Below the pieces are notes generated by a model. That model had not been told where the DNA came from, made no database searches, and was given only the letters and a program-made list of their open reading frames with translations. From Dermatemys mawii (Eukaryota; Chordata; Testudines; Dermatemydidae), in the NCBI GenBank assembly GCA_007922305.1, contig ML677335.1, positions 35,575,545 to 35,639,544 on the forward strand: a DNA stretch of 64,000 bases, in the 5' to 3' direction. Positions 1-9,375 of this stretch are shown one piece after another (within the stretch, counting starts at the first letter, position 1; each line of letters opens with the position of its first letter). A program made the position numbers and the translations under genes.

Positions 1-4
1 GACA

Positions 5-22
5 TGGTGGTAGAGGTGGGAT
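5..22 (+). promoter_or_regulatory. Primer binding site, tRNA-Leu type
   Basis: The 18 bases TGGTGGTAGAGGTGGGAT directly follow GACA, the LTR terminus. They begin with TGG, complementary to the CCA end of tRNAs. From memory they match the complement of a vertebrate tRNA-Leu (AAG type) 3' end at 16 of 18 positions. The tRNA assignment is inference; the position next to the LTR end is seen. Confidence 0.65.
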
Positions 23-497
23 GAAATTTTGTGAATCTAAAAAACAGAATTTTGCAAAAAGCAGTTTTTCTCTAAGGTGAAACCTCAGCAAGTACAAAGC
101 AGGCAATGGTGTTAAGTTAAACACCATAGGGGGTCACTCTGGTAAAACTTGTTCCACAGGTTTTGAAGCTGTGACAGCTCCACGCTTTGTCTTTTTCAGC
201 TGCCGGAGGGCAGAGAGCTGAAGGTTTTTGGAGGGGTTTTTTGAGAGGGTTTTCTCCTGCTAAATAGCAGAGAGTAGCCCAGGTTTGCAGTTAAGAGTTA
301 ATAAGCTCGTTAAGTGCTAGGCAACCATCCCAGGGGTCCCTGTGGGGGGAGAACTGGTCAGTTCAGTTTTCTGAAAATCAGTGTAGGGGGTCTTTCTCCC
401 TCTGCTGGTAGGATAAAAACCCTGCTGAGAATTTCCAAGTGATATAAGAAAATTTTGTTTAATTTTCAGTTAGTAAGTTAAACACAGAAAAATTAAA
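23..497 (+). other. Untranslated leader of the LTR element
   Basis: Non-coding stretch between the primer site and the gag ATG, with no long reading frame. By position it would hold the packaging region of the genomic RNA. No individual signal could be recognised. Base composition is more balanced than in the A-rich coding part. Confidence 0.5.
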
Positions 498-1502
498 ATG
501 ACAGGTGGTAAGAGCCAAAAGGATTTAGAATTAGCCAAATTCCAAGCTGAGAAAAGGTTTATTAAAACTTTGGGGGCCATAATACAAAAATTCGTAAATA
601 AGCACTCCAATAATGAGAACCTAGTGTTACAGCAGTTGCTGTTTGCCTACAGGGCTGTACCACATCCCAGTTTAGGGTTCTCACCCTTTAAACTTGTGTA
701 TGGCCATAAGGTTAAGGGGCCATTACAGCTGGTAAAACAGCAATGGGAGGGGTTTACACCTCCTCAAAGAACTAACATTCTAAACTTTGTAACCAACCTA
801 CAAAACACCCTCCAAACCTCTTTAGCCCTTGTTAAAGAAAACCTAAAGAATGCTCAGGCAAAGCAAAAGGCCTGGTATAATAAACATGCCAAAAAATGTT
901 CCTTTAAAGTAGGGGACCAGGTAATGGTCTTAAAGGAGCTTCAAACCCATAAAATAAAAGCGTCATGGAAAAAACCCTTTACAGTCAAAAAGCGCCTGGG
1001 AGCGGTTAACTACCTCATAGCATTCCCTAACTCAACCCTAAAGCCTAAAGTGTACCATGTTAACTCTCTAAAGCCTTTTTATTCCAAAAAATTAAAGGTT
1101 TGTCAGTTTACAGCCCAAAAAGAAAATAATGCTAAATGGCCTAAAGGTGTCTACTATAAAAAAAACAGTAATGGTGGCGTAAAAAAGGTAAACTTCTCAA
1201 TAACCCTCAAACGCATGCAGCGCCAGCAAATCAAGGAGCTGTGCACTAGCTTCGCGCCACTATTCTCAACCACCCCAAAACAAACTAAACAGGCATACCA
1301 CTCCATTAACACAGGTAACGTCCACCCAGTTAAAGCCCAATCTTACCGGGTGGCTCCGCACGGCAAAGCTGCTATAAAACAAAAAAATCCAAAACATGCT
1401 ACAAATGGGTGTAATCCGCCCTTCTCACAGTGCATGGGCATCTCCAGTGGTTCTAGTTCCCAAACCAAATGGGGAGATACGCTTTTGCGTAAACTACCGT
1501 AA
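498..1502 (+). pseudogene. Gag N-terminus fused in frame to integrase C-terminal half and start of RT
   Basis: This 334-codon open frame starts at the first ATG after the leader. Residues 1 to about 20 look like a charged helical gag start. From about residue 22 it becomes integrase: the end of the catalytic core (FAYRAVPHPSLGFSPFKLVYG, residues ~49-69), then a K/Q-rich helix, then the C-terminal module with KVGDQVMVL, WKKPF and VYHVNSLKPFY, resembling the GPY/F module of Gypsy integrases. Residues ~235-300 (IKELCTSFAPLFS, SYRVAPHGKA) are the RT N-terminal region. After about position 1390 the frame is lost. The zinc-binding domain and most catalytic residues of integrase are deleted. In WKKPF the usual glycine of the GPF motif is lysine, a change reachable by G-to-A. 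The product could not be a working integrase. Confidence 0.75.
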
Positions 1503-2100
1503 GCTAAATGCGGTAACTCGCCCAAAGAACTATCCAATGCCTCGCACAAATAAGCTGTTAAAAAAACTGGGACGGGCCCAGTTCATCTCCACCTTAAACT
1601 TAACCAAGGGGTACTGGCAAGTACCATTAAAAAAATCTGCCAAAAAAAAGTCAGCCTTCATTACGCACGCAAGTTTAATGTGCTCCCTTTCGGGCTGCAA
1701 AATTCACCCGCTACCTTCCAAAAACTTGTAAATAGTCTCTTAGTGAAATTTAAAAAATCTGCAGTTGCCTACCTTAATAATGTGGCCATATTTTCTAACT
1801 CCTGGGCGGAGCACCTAAAACATCTTCAAAAGGTCTTTAAACGCATATAAAAGGCAGAACTAACTGTTAAGACTAAAAAGTGTCAAATAGGCCTCAACAA
1901 AGTAACTTACCTTAAACACCAGGTGGGTTAAAAAACTATCAATCCTCTACAGGCCAAGGTAAATGCTATCCAAAAGTGGCCTGTCCCAAAATCCAAAAAA
2001 CAGGTCCAATCCTTCTTAGGCTTGGCCAAATATTAGAGGCGATTTGTACCACACTACAGCCAAATCGCTGCCCCACTAACAAACCTAACTCAAAAAAACA
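1390..2100 (+). pseudogene. Gypsy-type reverse transcriptase, frameshifted, catalytic Asp residues lost
   Basis: Frame 1396-1731 carries WASPVVLVPKPNGEIRF, CVNYRKLNAV and STLNLTKGYWQVPL. This is the fingers/palm of a Ty3/Gypsy RT. A frameshift near 1665-1680 moves the frame to LPFGLQNSPATFQ and AYLNNVAIFS at about 1680-1795, followed by stops. The motif A aspartate is Asn (AAC, 1597-1599). The two catalytic aspartates of the Y-x-D-D box are Asn-Asn (AAT AAT, 1776-1781). Each is a single G-to-A step from Asp. Later text reads QAKVNAIQKWPVPKSKKQVQ and SFLGLAKY, with in-frame TAA/TAG stops near 1846, 1929 and 2033. Inactive by several independent lesions. Confidence 0.85.
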
Positions 2101-2632
2101 GCCAAATGCAGTCCGGTAAACTAAGCAGTGTCACAAGGCCTTTAACCAGCTTAAAGCAACACTCATGTCTAACCCTGTGCTCAGGGCCCCAAACTTTAAC
2201 CAACCGTTCCTAGTAACCACAAATGCCTCCAAGCGTGGTGTGGAAGCAGTTTTAATACAAAAAAAACCCAATCAACAATTGCACCCTGTCGTGTTTCTCA
2301 GCAAAAAGCTGTCTAAAAAAAAAGCCACTGGTCAATTCCCCCCCCAAAAATGTTATGCCATTGTATATGCTCTAAAAAAGCTATGCCCATACGTTTAAAA
2401 ACAACGGTTCCAACTACAAACCAACCATGTTGCACTAAAGTGGCTTCATCGCTTCACCAACAAAAACAAAAAACTTCTTCGGTAAAGTTTAGCTCTCCAA
2501 AAATTTAATTTTAACATCCAACACATTCCAAAAACTTCTAATACAGTGGCTAACGCACTCTCCCAAAAAAGTTTCCCAAAATCAATAGGTTCAAACTGTC
2601 CTCAAAATGTAAAACCTATTGTTACTTTATTG
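2101..2632 (+). pseudogene. RNase H domain of the Gypsy-type element, broken
   Basis: The frame 2165-2398 gives PVLRAPNFNQPFLVTTNAS, then RGVEAVLIQKK, HPVVFLSKKLS and CYAIVYALKKL. After a TAA at 2396-2398 the same frame continues with RFQLQTNHVALKWLH and later QHIPKTSNTVANALSQKS, the usual C-terminal end of Gypsy RNase H. The first catalytic Asp is Asn (2222-2224) and the Asp of the T-D-H box is Asn (2423-2425). The TAA at 2483-2485 stands where the family has Trp, which TGG can give by two G-to-A steps. The domain ends about 110 bp before the LTR, so pol stops here and no integrase lies downstream. Confidence 0.8.
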
Positions 2633-2732
2633 TAACCAGTAGTATGTTTACAGGTGCATGTGTTTTATTAATTCTGTTTTTTTCCTAAAGCTCCAAAAAA
2701 AATCGTACCCAGTAACGTTCCAACACCGTTTG

Positions 2733-2746
2733 CGATTTGGGGGGCA
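2733..2746 (+). promoter_or_regulatory. Polypurine tract candidate
   Basis: GATTTGGGGGGCA ends exactly at the first base of the 3' LTR (TGTCATAAG at 2747). A short G-rich run in this place is the expected priming site for plus-strand synthesis. The three T residues and the terminal CA make it imperfect. Confidence 0.6.
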
Positions 2747-3503
2747 TGTCATAAGTGTGAAGTAGCCTAGAATTATTGTTTACCTGTAAGGGGTTAAGCT
2801 AAAGGTAACCTGAGAGGTGGACAACTGACCAATGAAAAATTCCTCAGGAGACAAAGGATTTTAAGTTTCAGTTTCTCTCTGGGTCTCTCTCTGTTCACCT
2901 CAGCTATGGGATGAACACAGCTATGTCTTTCACTGTAACTATAAGATTCTATCAAGTACTGTAGTCAGTAAGTTTACCTTCTTTTTATCACTTGCAAAAT
3001 TCTCAGTGGTGAGTGTTGGCCGGGTGCTTCTTGAGATTGTAAGATTCAGCAGAGATATCAACAGTGGGAGAAAGTTGCCTCGGGGGAGAGGTTTGGTTTC
3101 TGAATCCTTTTGTTAATTATGGTAGATGCTGTTCTATTAATGGTTATAAGGAATTTATTCCTTTCTTTTAAAAAGCTGACTGCTTGTTTTTCATTGTGTA
3201 AGATCCTGGTTTTGAATCGGGCACGTTTCGCAGGAGCAGGCGAGGTTTGTTTTTTTTCTCTCAAGCTTCCCAGAGAAGAAAAAAGTTTGGGGGGTTAGTG
3301 GAAAGGGAAAGAAGGGTCCCAAACTACCCTAGACCTAGTTTGGTGGTGGCAGTGTACCAGGTCCAAATACAAAAAAAGTTGTGTTCTGAAAAAAACACAT
3401 TTTAACCCAAGCTGGTAAAATAAGCTTGGGGGAGTTATTTCTTTTTTCATGCGGGTCCCCACAGCTGTACCCTAAAGTTCAAAGTGGGAAGGCAATCCTA
3501 ACA
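2747..3503 (+). mobile_element. 3' LTR of the Gmr1-like element
   Basis: Begins TGTCATAAG and ends CCTAACA (TG...CA). It aligns nearly end to end with the solo LTR at 30825-31639. It is shorter, mainly because a T-rich block of roughly 45-60 bp that carries ATTAAA in the solo copy is absent near 3166. A short segment near 3325-3360 is unrelated between the copies. Otherwise G in the solo copy is often A here, including the terminal dinucleotide context (CTGACA against CTAACA). Confidence 0.85.
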
Positions 3504-3734
3504 TGGTGGGACAGGGAAGACGTTTAAAATTATTAAATGTGTGTTCTGAATTTATTCTATGCTTCAGAGATTAAATACATTCTCAGAGTGTTTAAAATGT
3601 GTTCATAATGCTGCATCTCTGATAGGGAAAAGCCTGACTATTGCACACTTTTTTCAGTTTTTCTCAAGGTTATGGCAATTTTATGTATCCAAAACTGTTA
3701 AAATTGGAAGCTCTCCCTTAAAATTACTAATGAG

Positions 3735-3905
3735 TTAACAGAACCTGCTTGCAGGCTAGGGGTTCTGTAGGAAAACATGTGACTAGAGTCAGTCTGCTGA
3801 CAGATAGCCTGGAGAAAAGAGAGTAGAGTTCAGACTGGCTGTTTTAGGCATCTGGTTTCTAAGAAATAAAGTACAGTTAGGTTGCAGCCTTCCAGTAAGA
3901 GTATT
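3735..3905 (+). mobile_element. Short LTR-like piece with AATAAA (candidate)
   Basis: A stretch with AACAGAACCTGCTTGCAGG near its left end and AAATAAAGTACAG near its right end has the look of the R/U5 part of a turtle endogenous-retrovirus LTR. No TG...CA ends or target duplication were identified. It could be unique sequence. Confidence 0.3.
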
Positions 3906-3910
3906 TTATG

Positions 3911-6900
3911 TTTATTTTAAATCTAATTACTTTGTTTGTATGCTGTGCACATAATATTCAGATGGCCACTCCACCAGCCCCCACACAAAATGCAGAATCA
4001 CCATACAGTTTTAAGTCCCCGCTCCATAAAGTGTCTCTTTACACTCACCCTCCATTACTCTACCTCCTGCAACCCTCGATAGCTCTGTGCTTCTCCTAAC
4101 CCTTGATGTAATTGCCCTTTTATGCTTGTACTGTACATTTGTACTGTTCATTACGCTTTGTCCAGGCCTTAGCTATGCTGCTCCTATTGCTCAGTGCTAC
4201 AGAAGTTGGGCTGGAGAGGTAACAGGCAGACAGGGCGGACCAAAGCAAGTAGCTTCAGAAGAGCTATTCCCTGGTAGCAGTAGAAGCCTCTTGCCATGAT
4301 AGCAAGAATTTGGCAGGTTTACTGGTTCTCTGCTATCCTTTCGTATCCCTCAATTGTCCTGTCTCCCACCTCTACAAAACAATCAGAGGCAAGTAGGGAG
4401 AGCAGCAAATTCAGCTCCCTGACTTGGTGAGGCCATTCTGATGGGGTTTTCTCCCATAATTCCTTTTTATAGTCTGTCTCATCAATGGTTAATATATTTT
4501 GGAATGAGAATATTAAAAATAAAGAACAATATATTTCCCCAGCATGTTCCAATTTCCTTTGATCTTTAAGGTTTCAAACAGAGAAAGTTAGACAAGATCG
4601 CTGATTCAAATCCATCTTCCTGTCAGAGCTGGCAGAAAAAGCTCTGCTTCAGACCAACCATTCCCCTTGCTGTCACTCTCTTCCAGTTAATCTTTAAAAT
4701 AAGGGAGTGGATCTGATCCAGCAACCATTGCACATTGAAGTTAAATCATGATCGGACCCCATGTGACAGACTTTTGAAGATCATGCTACAGTTTGAATCG
4801 TCAGTCTGTTCAACAGATGGGTGAAAGGTTCAGGGGGGTGAAGTAAAGAATCCTTCCACTACGTATCTCTAGGTTACGCTTTCAAATCTAGCTCAGGTTG
4901 GTAATGCCTAAAGGGTGTTACAACTATAACTGATGTCTGTTTGGTGCCCCTAGTGAAATGAGTTTTCTGGTTTCAGGCCAGCTTGTGGTAGATACTTGCC
5001 CATATCAGGAAACCAACTCTCATAATATTCACATAAGACCAGGTCCCTCTGACATTCAAATCAGTGGGAAACTTTTCACTGACTTTGCTGAAAATGCCAT
5101 CAAGCGTGTCATTTATGATCTCTCTGAGAAGAGTTGAATCAGTCTAAGGATTTAAAGGGGCATGAGGACTACATTACCTTACCAGTTCTAGAGGTGATTC
5201 CCCAGAGAAGGAATGAAGCACCAGGACAGAACCACAAAATTTCCGTAACAGATTAGACCAATAATGCACCTATTCAGCATCTTGTATCCTACAGTAGCTG
5301 GTTTCACTTGCCTCAGAGGAAGATGTGAATTACCCTAAAATGAAAAATTATTTAATACTATACCAATACTCTGGGAGAAATTCCTTATATCTCTGGCAGC
5401 TAACAATTCACTGATGTCCTGAAACATGAGACTTGAAATCTCTAATAATTTTTATAATCGCTAGTGTAATTGTGAAAGATTAACTTAGACTTATAACTAT
5501 TTAGTATATTTTTTAAAACTTTTCCTTGATATTGTCTTATGTTGGGCTACACAAGCTCATTATGCTTTTACTATAAAAAATATTCACTTTTGTTTTACAT
5601 CTGTTGCTTTTTACATCACTAATTCACTTCATTCACGTCTTATGAGAAAGGATAAATAAGAGCATGCACCTAACCTTCACATTTATTGATCCATTCTTAT
5701 TTTTATAAGCCTCTATCCTTAGAACTAGGTGAATAATTCATGACAAATTATTTGACAAATATAACCTCATTTTCCGTTTGCAATTTGCCAGTAAATGGTT
5801 TACATTTTTGTACCGATTTTGTTATTCAGAGTTATTTGCTGACTAATCTCTGCACCTCACTCGCTGTGTAGATCATTCACTAACATTTTGATGCGAGTTT
5901 ATGGTATTCAAAATTTGAGTTACATTGGTTAGTTTTAATTGAATCTGAGCACAATATTGCAGATTGTGAATTCTATTAGCTGGAATAAGCATATTTTTTC
6001 AACAATCAATTACCATTTATTGTGGTGCTTCCCTGAGCCAATCTTGAACAGATGGCTGCTTATGACCTCACCAGTTTCTTGTGATGCCTCTTCTTATACA
6101 TGCCAGTCGGATACATAGAAATATGATTTGATCACTAAAGGAAAACTCAACTGATAAAAAAGGATATTCTACTAATTTAAGGACAATAAGTTACTTTGCA
6201 ATTTTTAAAGTGTTTACATAAAATAAAAAATAATTTACAATAATCTACAGTCCTCTCAACAGTCTGATAGTTTACAGGATCACAGAATTTCACTCATTTG
6301 AAAGCAAAGTATGATTTTCAAATTTGTTATAAATCTTGGAATTCTGTTTTTGAATGGGTATTTTTTAACAATTAAATTGTTTACATTGAAGATGAATCAT
6401 ATCCATCAGAGTTTCTGCAAATCTACTATCTAATTTTGTAAGTTTGGGGGAAAATTATTGTCCCACTTGAAGTGGTATTGTTTTTGTTCAAGGCATTTTC
6501 AGTATTTCCTTCTACACTTCAGAAAATGGTGGGCATATATAAAATCACTCATATGGTTTTTTTGGGGGCGGGGGAGGAATTCTACACTCAAATGTTAGCC
6601 CAAACAGAATCTTGCACAAAAATTACAGTATAAACATTCTGTGCGCACAGATGAAGAGGCCACATTTTGAATACTTTACACAGAAAATCTATATAAAAGA
6701 TTTGCTGAGGCTCACAGTATATCCATGAACAGTTAAATTCAGAGTGGTGATACTAGGAATTGTAATTTAAAAGTGTATTGATGATCAAGTTTACCTGCAG
6801 AAGGAGAACATTTTTTATAGCCCAGAGTCCAGTAACATGCGTACGCCACTTCCCACAGCTGGAATGCCAATTATTATTCTTATTGATGAAAGTAGCTACA

Positions 6901-7600
6901 AAGGCTGCTTGTGAATCCTTATCACAACTAACAGACCCAGCAGGATAGGAAGGTAGTAAGTGACCATGACCCTGAGCCCTCCTCACTTTTAGCGTTTTTG
7001 CAGAAGCATGGGGTTTTACAAGATGGAAAGTCTGACAATAGTTAGCTAATGTTATGTGAACTACAACTGGTTAACTGACAGAAAAAATTCCCCACCTGAC
7101 AGGCTGGAAAACTCCACACTTAACATAAGTTGATCAACTTCTGCTTAGCAGCTTTTTGTCATACTAACAAATTGGGTATGAAAAAGAGGAAGAAATCGGA
7201 GCTTGGTGAACACTTCTCAAGCTCCCCTGCAGATGAAAAGCTGCCCACCAAACATCTGCTTTCGAGTCCTCCACAAGACCTAGGTAAATTTTTAATCTGG
7301 AGTTAGTCTGGGGTGCTTTATTTACCTGTTGAGGACATATGTAAATGCTGGAGACTAAAAATAGAGGCTTCAAGTGAAAATACTTTTGCTTTCCTGCTTG
7401 CATCAACTATCCTACCACTGGCTAGCAAACAGTAAAGTTGCCAGGAGCTTTGGGTTCAGCAAAACCTGTGGTACCCAAATACCATATCATAGCTGATGCT
7501 GCAAGTAACAGAAACTTCCTTGCTAGGTAAGAACCATCCTGTCAATGAATATAAATCTGACAGAGACAGTATCACTTAACCCCAAGAATTCAAATATGAT
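3911..7600. other. No gene seen; AT-rich unique-looking DNA
   Basis: Reading frames are short and unlike known proteins. No clear transposon was recognised. The part 5690-6060 has evenly complex AT-rich text with TAATT-type words and could be conserved non-coding DNA, but that is only an impression. A short palindromic GATC-TGATCC motif of the turtle dispersed type lies near 4710-4765. Confidence 0.5.
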
Positions 7601-7629
7601 ACAGACAAAAAAAAAAGAAAAAGATTTTT

Positions 7630-7745
7630 AAAATTATAAATGTTGGGTTCTTTTTATTTGCCTTCTTGGTTTTGAGCTTTTAAGGTTTACAGTATCAAAC
7701 CCTCCTCTGCAACCACAAAGGCTCACCTTATGTTTTGTAATGGAA
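7630..7745 (+). repeat. Fragment of a dispersed repeat, related to 49730-49960
   Basis: GGTTCTTTTTATTTGCCTTC and the following GAGCTTTTAAGG resemble the segment GGTTCTTTTTATCTATC near 49852. Both look like pieces of one turtle repeat whose middle contains repeated AATCATGAG words. Family name unknown to me. Confidence 0.4.
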
Positions 7746-8929
7746 GATGAGGTTCTCTAGTAATCCCAACATTCTAGGAGTTGGGTTTTAGGGAAAAAAA
7801 ACACCACATATTAAGAGACTTGGGATACAATTCAAACTGGCAACACTGAAGAACTGAGTAGGGGGGGAAATAAAAAGCAGAGAAAGTGAGCCAGAAGGAA
7901 TAGAAGGCAAGTTCATCAGGAAGGATGAAGGGGACGGGAGGGGCAAAAACAAAGTGAAAAGCAAGTCATTTCAAAATCGTCTTAAAATTTGGATCTGAAA
8001 TTTAAGGAACAAATGACATGAGAGAAACCTGCCTGAGTCATGATTGCTGAGTTTGATCTTAATAGCATTATCCAAAGAAACAATACAATGGCTTTAGGCT
8101 TCAATTCAGCAAAGCACTTAACTGTGTGTATAACTTTAAGCACAAGTAGTCTCACTGAAATCAAATCTTTTTGTCTCATCATCATCATAGGCACTAAATA
8201 TGGGCCACAGCCTGACACGTACATGTATTCGTATGCAATTAAAGAGGCAATGGATTTCTGCAACTCGAGAAGGCAGGGACTGGCCAAATAGAACACACTT
8301 AAGTCACACACATTGCATGGAAGGTAGAAATGGGTGTGGTTAGTAAATCTATTAATTGTATTGAATCACTGATCCACAAACACATAGACATAGTGAAGCG
8401 GGTAGCCCTAAAAGAGTACATGACTCCAGGCAGCATCACTCTCGGGATCACTGAGACACACAAGCCTCTTCACCACTACAAGGTGGTGATCCATGGAGAG
8501 ACAGAACGGTCAAGGGTGAGGTTCCAGACAAAATGTGATCCAGTAAGTCCCTAACAGCAGAACAGATGGAGGATAACTGCACAACAGAAGTGAAACTGTT
8601 GTGTAATGTTACAACAGCTGTGAAGGTGGAGGAAGGCTGTAGCAAATAGAGGATTTCCAAACATCATGGTGTTCATGCCATTGGTTTCAAGTCCTCTATC
8701 TGTCAAGGATAGTGTGGTGGTTGTTGTGGACCAGTGTCCCTGCTTTGAAAGAAGTCCAGCACTGGCATCTTCCCCCCCCATTTCCAAAAAAATGGAAAAC
8801 GCATTTGCACAAGTCAAAAGTCCGGTGGCGACGGGAACTGAACAGTGAAATCTGGAAGTTTTTAGTCCTAGACTGACACACAGGTGGTGGGTGGGTGAAA
8901 CAGCCGTCTTGCTTGAGAACTGAGGTGGG
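7746..8929. other. No gene seen; possible 5' UTR of the downstream LINE at its right end
   Basis: The long minus-strand frame 8551-9132 runs antisense to the LINE start and shows no domain. Text from about 8800 becomes richer in CpG and may be the 5' untranslated part of the LINE. Nothing else was recognised. Confidence 0.4.
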
Positions 8930-9069
8930 TCGAGGATCTCAGCAGCTGCACCCATGACTGAGCAGCCCTTTTTAGGATACCCTAAAACCCTAAAAAGGTA
9001 CCCTAAAAATAGTCTTGCCTCTGATTTTCCTGGCTGGATAGTTGCATCCAGAAGCATCACCATCTCAGC

Positions 9070-9345
9070 GGTTGAAAATGTAAGAAACTTTTTAACTTTG
9101 GAACTTGGAATGTATCCTGAGGAACAATTCAAACAGCGATCGACCAGAACGATGTACAGCCATTATTGCTCATGAATTGAGTCAGTTTAACATCAATATT
9201 TCTGCTTTGTCCAAGACTAGAAGAGCTGATGAAGGACAGGTGAGGGAGGAGAAAGGAGGATACATCTACTTCTGGAAGGGAAAAAAATCTATAGATGAAC
9301 CCTGATTGCATGGAGTGGGCTTTGCTATAAAGAATAAGCTCGTAA
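9070..9345 (+). pseudogene. Remnant of LINE apurinic/apyrimidinic-like endonuclease, N-terminal part
   Basis: After LGTWN-like text in a broken frame near 9097-9115, the frame 9105-9305 reads DRPERCTAIIAHELSQFNIN, then ISALSKTRRADEGQVREEKG and IYFWKGKKS. This is the first part of an APE-type endonuclease. In families of this kind SET follows AAL; here SKT stands at that place, so the catalytic Glu is Lys. The reading continues as VGFAIKNKLVRC to about 9345 in another frame. The rest of the endonuclease, with its remaining catalytic residues, is deleted. Confidence 0.7.
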
Positions 9346-9375
9346 GGTGCCTCTCTGAGCGCTGACGACTGTTGG

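Larger units (their letters stand above)
1..3503 (+). mobile_element. Ty3/Gypsy-type LTR retrotransposon, Gmr1-like domain order, internally deleted; 5' LTR outside window
   Basis: The order is: last four bases of a 5' LTR (GACA, as at the solo LTR end), primer binding site, about 475-bp leader, gag start fused in frame to the integrase C-terminal half, reverse transcriptase, RNase H, polypurine tract, 3' LTR. Only about 150 bp separates the end of RNase H from the LTR, so no integrase follows it. Integrase before reverse transcriptase with Gypsy-type sequence is the arrangement known for Gmr1-like elements. Most of gag, all protease and the integrase N-terminus and catalytic core start are missing. 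Several frameshifts and stops make it dead. The coding strand is strikingly A-rich with long A runs, consistent with G-to-A hypermutation. The alternative is a rearranged conventional Gypsy element, but the continuous integrase-to-RT reading frame argues against that. Confidence 0.8.

Noticed and set aside
1390..2632. A-rich coding strand as a sequencing or assembly artefact
   Set aside because: Changes are base-specific (Asp to Asn at several separate sites) and occur in the LTR in the same direction. Random errors would not do this.
1..3503. A conventional Gypsy element inverted or shuffled by later rearrangement
   Set aside because: The integrase end continues in the same open frame into the RT N-terminus, and the distance from RNase H to LTR leaves no space for a second integrase. 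Gmr1-like order is simpler, though not proven.
8551..9132. 193-codon minus-strand open frame
   Set aside because: It lies antisense to the LINE start and its possible 5' UTR. It shows no domain, and the plus strand explains the right part.
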